A program made the translations under genes and the position numbers. DNA of 64,000 nt, taken from assembly GCF_002998295.1 (NCBI RefSeq), contig NZ_CP027226.1, positions 1 through 64,000 on the forward strand, in the 5' to 3' direction. The notes beneath the pieces were generated by a model. It made no database searches. It worked only from the letters and a program-made list of their open reading frames with translations, and was not told the DNA's origin. The DNA comes from Fastidiosipila sanguinis (GTDB taxonomy: Bacteria > Bacillota > Clostridia > Saccharofermentanales > Fastidiosipilaceae). The stretch's first letter is position 1. Each line of letters starts with the position of its first letter. This document shows positions 61,648 through 64,000 of the stretch, in pieces.

Positions 61648-63105
61648 ATGTATTTATTAGGTATTGATTTAGGTACTTCTTCGCTAAAAGCTATATTAGC
61701 AGAAGAGTCAGGTCATATTTTAGCTATAGAGAGTGCAAAATATCCATTATATATGGAGAGAAAAGGGTGGGTCGAGCAAGACCCTAACGATTGGTGGGAA
61801 GCTTTTTTAGATGTATTAACAAAGATAGCTAAAAAGTTTGATATTACCAAAGTCGTTGGAATATCTTTCTCCGGACAAATGCATGGATTGGTAACTTTAG
61901 ATAAAGATGATAATATCATCCGCAATGCTATCTTGTGGAATGACACTAGAACAGGCGAAGAAGTACAATATTTAAATAATACTATTGGCAAAGAAAAGCT
62001 TATTTCTGAAACAGGTAACATAGCATATGCAGGATTCACTGCTCCAAAAATTCTTTGGATGAAGAATAATGAACCTGAATTGTTTGCCAAAATTGATAAA
62101 ATTATGCTTCCAAAGGATTATCTAGTTTATAGATTGACGGGTGAATTTGTTACTGATTTTTCCGATGCTTCTGGAATGCTCTTGTTAGATGTTAAGAATA
62201 AATGCTGGTCTGAGTTTATGCTTAATTTGTGTGGGATAAACTCAGAGCAAATTCCAAGTCTACATGAAAGTTTTGATAACATTGGCACCGTTAAAAATGA
62301 ACTTGCAATAGAGCTAGGTCTTTCTTCTAGTTGTATCGTGACACCTGGAGCAGGTGATAATGCTGCAGCTGCTGTAGGAACAGGTACAATTGATAATTTT
62401 CAATGCAATATATCGATAGGGACTTCAGGAACTATTTTCATTGCAAGTGATAGTTTTATTGCACTAGAAGATAGTGAATTACATAGTTTTGCTCATGCAA
62501 GTGGAAAGTTTCATCTGATGGGAGTAATTCTATCAGCAGCTTCTGCTAATGATTGGTGGATAAAAGATATACTTGAGACTAATAGTTATGATATTTCAGG
62601 AGAAATTAATCTTGGTGAGAATGAAGTGTATTTTATGCCACATCTAGTAGGAGAAAGATCTCCTCATAATGATGTTAATGTAAGAGGAGCTTTTTTAGGT
62701 TTGTCAAAAAATACAAGTAGAACAGATATGAGTGTTGCAGTTCTGGAAGGTGTAGCATTTGCATTAAATGATTGCTTAGAGATAGCAAGAAAAAAAGGTC
62801 TAGATGTTAAGGTATCTGGAATAAGTGGCGGTGGAGCAAAGAGTAAACTTTGGAAACAGATACTTGCAAATGTTTTGAATGTTGAGATTCAAGAAAGAGA
62901 GATTGAAGAAGGCCCGGCTCTAGGAGCAGTTTTGCTTGCTGGAGTAGGTTCAGGAGTATTCCCTGATCTTAAAACTGCCTTTGGAAAATTTGATAAAGTT
63001 ACTAATACAATTAAGCCTCAAACAGATATAGTTAAAAAATATAGATTGTCTTATAATAATTACAAGAAACTATATCCATTGTTGAAAGAATTTTATGAGA
63101 GGTAA
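61648..63105 (+). CDS. xylB: Xylulokinase
   Basis: 485 aa of the FGGY kinase family: N-terminal 'LGIDLGTSSLKAIL', 'WVEQDPNDWWEAF', 'GISFSGQMHGLV', the catalytic Asp in 'TPGAGDNAAAAVGTG' and the C-terminal ATP-site 'GISGGGAKSKLWKQILANVL'. It phosphorylates D-xylulose to the 5-phosphate. It is part of the xylAB operon, possibly extending into the sensor kinase gene 2 bp downstream. Confidence 0.96.
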   Translation: MYLLGIDLGTSSLKAILAEESGHILAIESAKYPLYMERKGWVEQDPNDWWEAFLDVLTKIAKKFDITKVVGISFSGQMHGLVTLDKDDNIIRNAILWNDTRTGEEVQYLNNTIGKEKLISETGNIAYAGFTAPKILWMKNNEPELFAKIDKIMLPKDYLVYRLTGEFVTDFSDASGMLLLDVKNKCWSEFMLNLCGINSEQIPSLHESFDNIGTVKNELAIELGLSSSCIVTPGAGDNAAAAVGTGTIDNFQCNISIGTSGTIFIASDSFIALEDSELHSFAHASGKFHLMGVILSAASANDWWIKDILETNSYDISGEINLGENEVYFMPHLVGERSPHNDVNVRGAFLGLSKNTSRTDMSVAVLEGVAFALNDCLEIARKKGLDVKVSGISGGGAKSKLWKQILANVLNVEIQEREIEEGPALGAVLLAGVGSGVFPDLKTAFGKFDKVTNTIKPQTDIVKKYRLSYNNYKKLYPLLKEFYER

Positions 63106-63107
63106 GT

Positions 63108-64000
63108 TTGAAGTTAACTAACAAGATTTTTTTAATGTGCTTATTGGCATGTTCTATTCCTTTAATTTTGTTTAGTCTTTATTTAATTAGAGACACACGT
63201 GAGTATGCGATTGATACTGCACAAAAAAATGACATTAGTCAGCTTGATAGTTTTGATAGACAAACAACAGACCTGTTATATAAATTAAATGATATATCTA
63301 AGAATTTTGCTCTAGATGAAGATCTAGGGCAAATTGCACTTAAGAATTATGATAAATATATTGATCAAGCTAGAGATTTCTTGGCTTATGATAATGATAA
63401 AAGAATAAGGGTACTAAATTCCAAATATGTATCAAGTATTGAGTTTTATTTGGAAAATCAGAGTTTGGTCAGTAATTCACTTTTTAATGTGATAGATGAA
63501 GAAATAAAAAAACAACAATGGTATGATGAAATTTATCAATCTAAGTATCCTATAAATTTATCAATCATTCCCAAAGATAATTATACTAAAACTTCATTAA
63601 GTCTTACTCGAAGAATAAATTTCTCAGGGAAGTCTATGTTAGTTGTTTCTATGGAAATAGTTGAAGACAGATTAGATGAAATATTTAGAAGTACCGATTC
63701 TAATGTTTACCTTTTTAGGGATGGAAAATTTCTTCTTTATACAAATAATAATGATTTAAAATTAAAGCAAAAAAATGAATTAATCTCAGTATTAAATGAC
63801 ATTGATAATGATTCTCAAAAGTTTTCTGACACAATAAATATCAATGAGGAAAAATTTCTCCTAAGTAAGTCAAGATTGAACTTGCCAAGAAATATGAGTC
63901 CTATTGATATAGTGATAGTATCTCCTTATAACCATATACTTAGAGGTATTAATAGCCAAACATATAATTTCTATAAAATGCTTTTCTTTATTGTTGTATT
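63108..64000 (+). CDS. YesM-like membrane sensor kinase, N-terminal part (continues beyond window)
   Basis: The frame opens at a TTG at 63108, with AGAGG just upstream in the last codons of xylB, and is open to the window end (297 codons). It has a first transmembrane helix (about residues 7-27), an extracellular Cache-like region of about 250 residues, and the start of a second helix at the end ('MLFFIVV'). This is the front half of YesM/LytS-type sensor kinases, which in Firmicutes xylose loci sense pentoses and partner a YesN regulator. The kinase domain is not visible, so a methyl-accepting or other Cache sensor is not excluded. Confidence 0.65.
   Translation, partial: MKLTNKIFLMCLLACSIPLILFSLYLIRDTREYAIDTAQKNDISQLDSFDRQTTDLLYKLNDISKNFALDEDLGQIALKNYDKYIDQARDFLAYDNDKRIRVLNSKYVSSIEFYLENQSLVSNSLFNVIDEEIKKQQWYDEIYQSKYPINLSIIPKDNYTKTSLSLTRRINFSGKSMLVVSMEIVEDRLDEIFRSTDSNVYLFRDGKFLLYTNNNDLKLKQKNELISVLNDIDNDSQKFSDTININEEKFLLSKSRLNLPRNMSPIDIVIVSPYNHILRGINSQTYNFYKMLFFIVV

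Noticed and set aside
1-64000. CRISPR arrays, prophage or conjugative element
   Set aside because: No spaced direct repeats, cas, phage structural or conjugation genes were found; the only mobile element is the IS at 18255-19946.

Overview
The window is AT-rich DNA of a Gram-positive, low-GC, host-associated anaerobe, most likely Bacillota/Clostridia. Genes have strong AGGAGG-type ribosome binding sites. Several very large secreted proteins end in cell-wall sorting signals. There are lipoprotein-based ABC importers, a fucO-type lactaldehyde reductase, a clostridial-type thymidylate synthase and a xylAB locus. I cannot name the species. No phage, plasmid, CRISPR array or rRNA was seen; the only mobile element is one IS3-family (IS150-like) insertion sequence.

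Layout. 1-2778: 3' end of a Cna-B/SpaA-type LPXTG-class surface protein. 3015-4346 (minus): MgtE magnesium transporter behind a structured leader with a terminator. 4744-9684: surface protein with two lamin-tail domains and a metallophosphoesterase domain. 9859-16473: inositol monophosphatase, a carbohydrate-type ABC importer (two permeases and a lipoprotein, no ATPase), a secreted phosphatidylinositol-specific phospholipase C (PI-PLC) and a second PI-PLC without a signal peptide. I read this as a possible phosphatidylinositol or GPI scavenging locus. 16826-18189: gamma-glutamylcyclotransferase-like protein and thyA. 18255-19946: the insertion sequence, sitting in the loop of what was thyA's terminator. 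20054-25753: Vex/Vnc-like permease-ATPase-permease exporter with a two-component system. 25915-31588: fucO, a small membrane protein, a UgtP-like glycolipid glycosyltransferase and the Mg2+ P-type ATPase mgtA with a complex leader. 31947-37841: very large GH85 + GH18 endo-beta-N-acetylglucosaminidase. 38045-45392: tRNA-Val, an SDR/zinc-finger fusion, a PepSY lipoprotein, small and unknown proteins, a serine hydrolase and cysK-cysE. 45564-52985: EEP-family hydrolase and a second giant GH85 enzyme. 53263-57738: cupin protein, a lipoprotein nucleosidase (minus) and metNIQ (minus). 58004-64000: N-acetylhexosamine kinase, AraC regulator, xylA, xylB and the start of a YesM-like sensor kinase.

How the genes fit together. 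A large share of the window points to feeding on host surface molecules. Two giant cell-wall anchored ENGases would release N-glycans, and nahK would phosphorylate free N-acetylhexosamines. A PI-PLC would release inositol phosphates from phosphatidylinositol or GPI anchors, and the adjacent importer and inositol monophosphatase could use them. A surface metallophosphoesterase and a lipoprotein nucleosidase could process extracellular nucleotides and nucleosides. Two independent magnesium systems (mgtE, mgtA) each have an elaborate 5' leader, and sulfur supply is covered by cysK-cysE and metNIQ. All functional calls are by motif and domain recognition from the sequence; no database search was possible.
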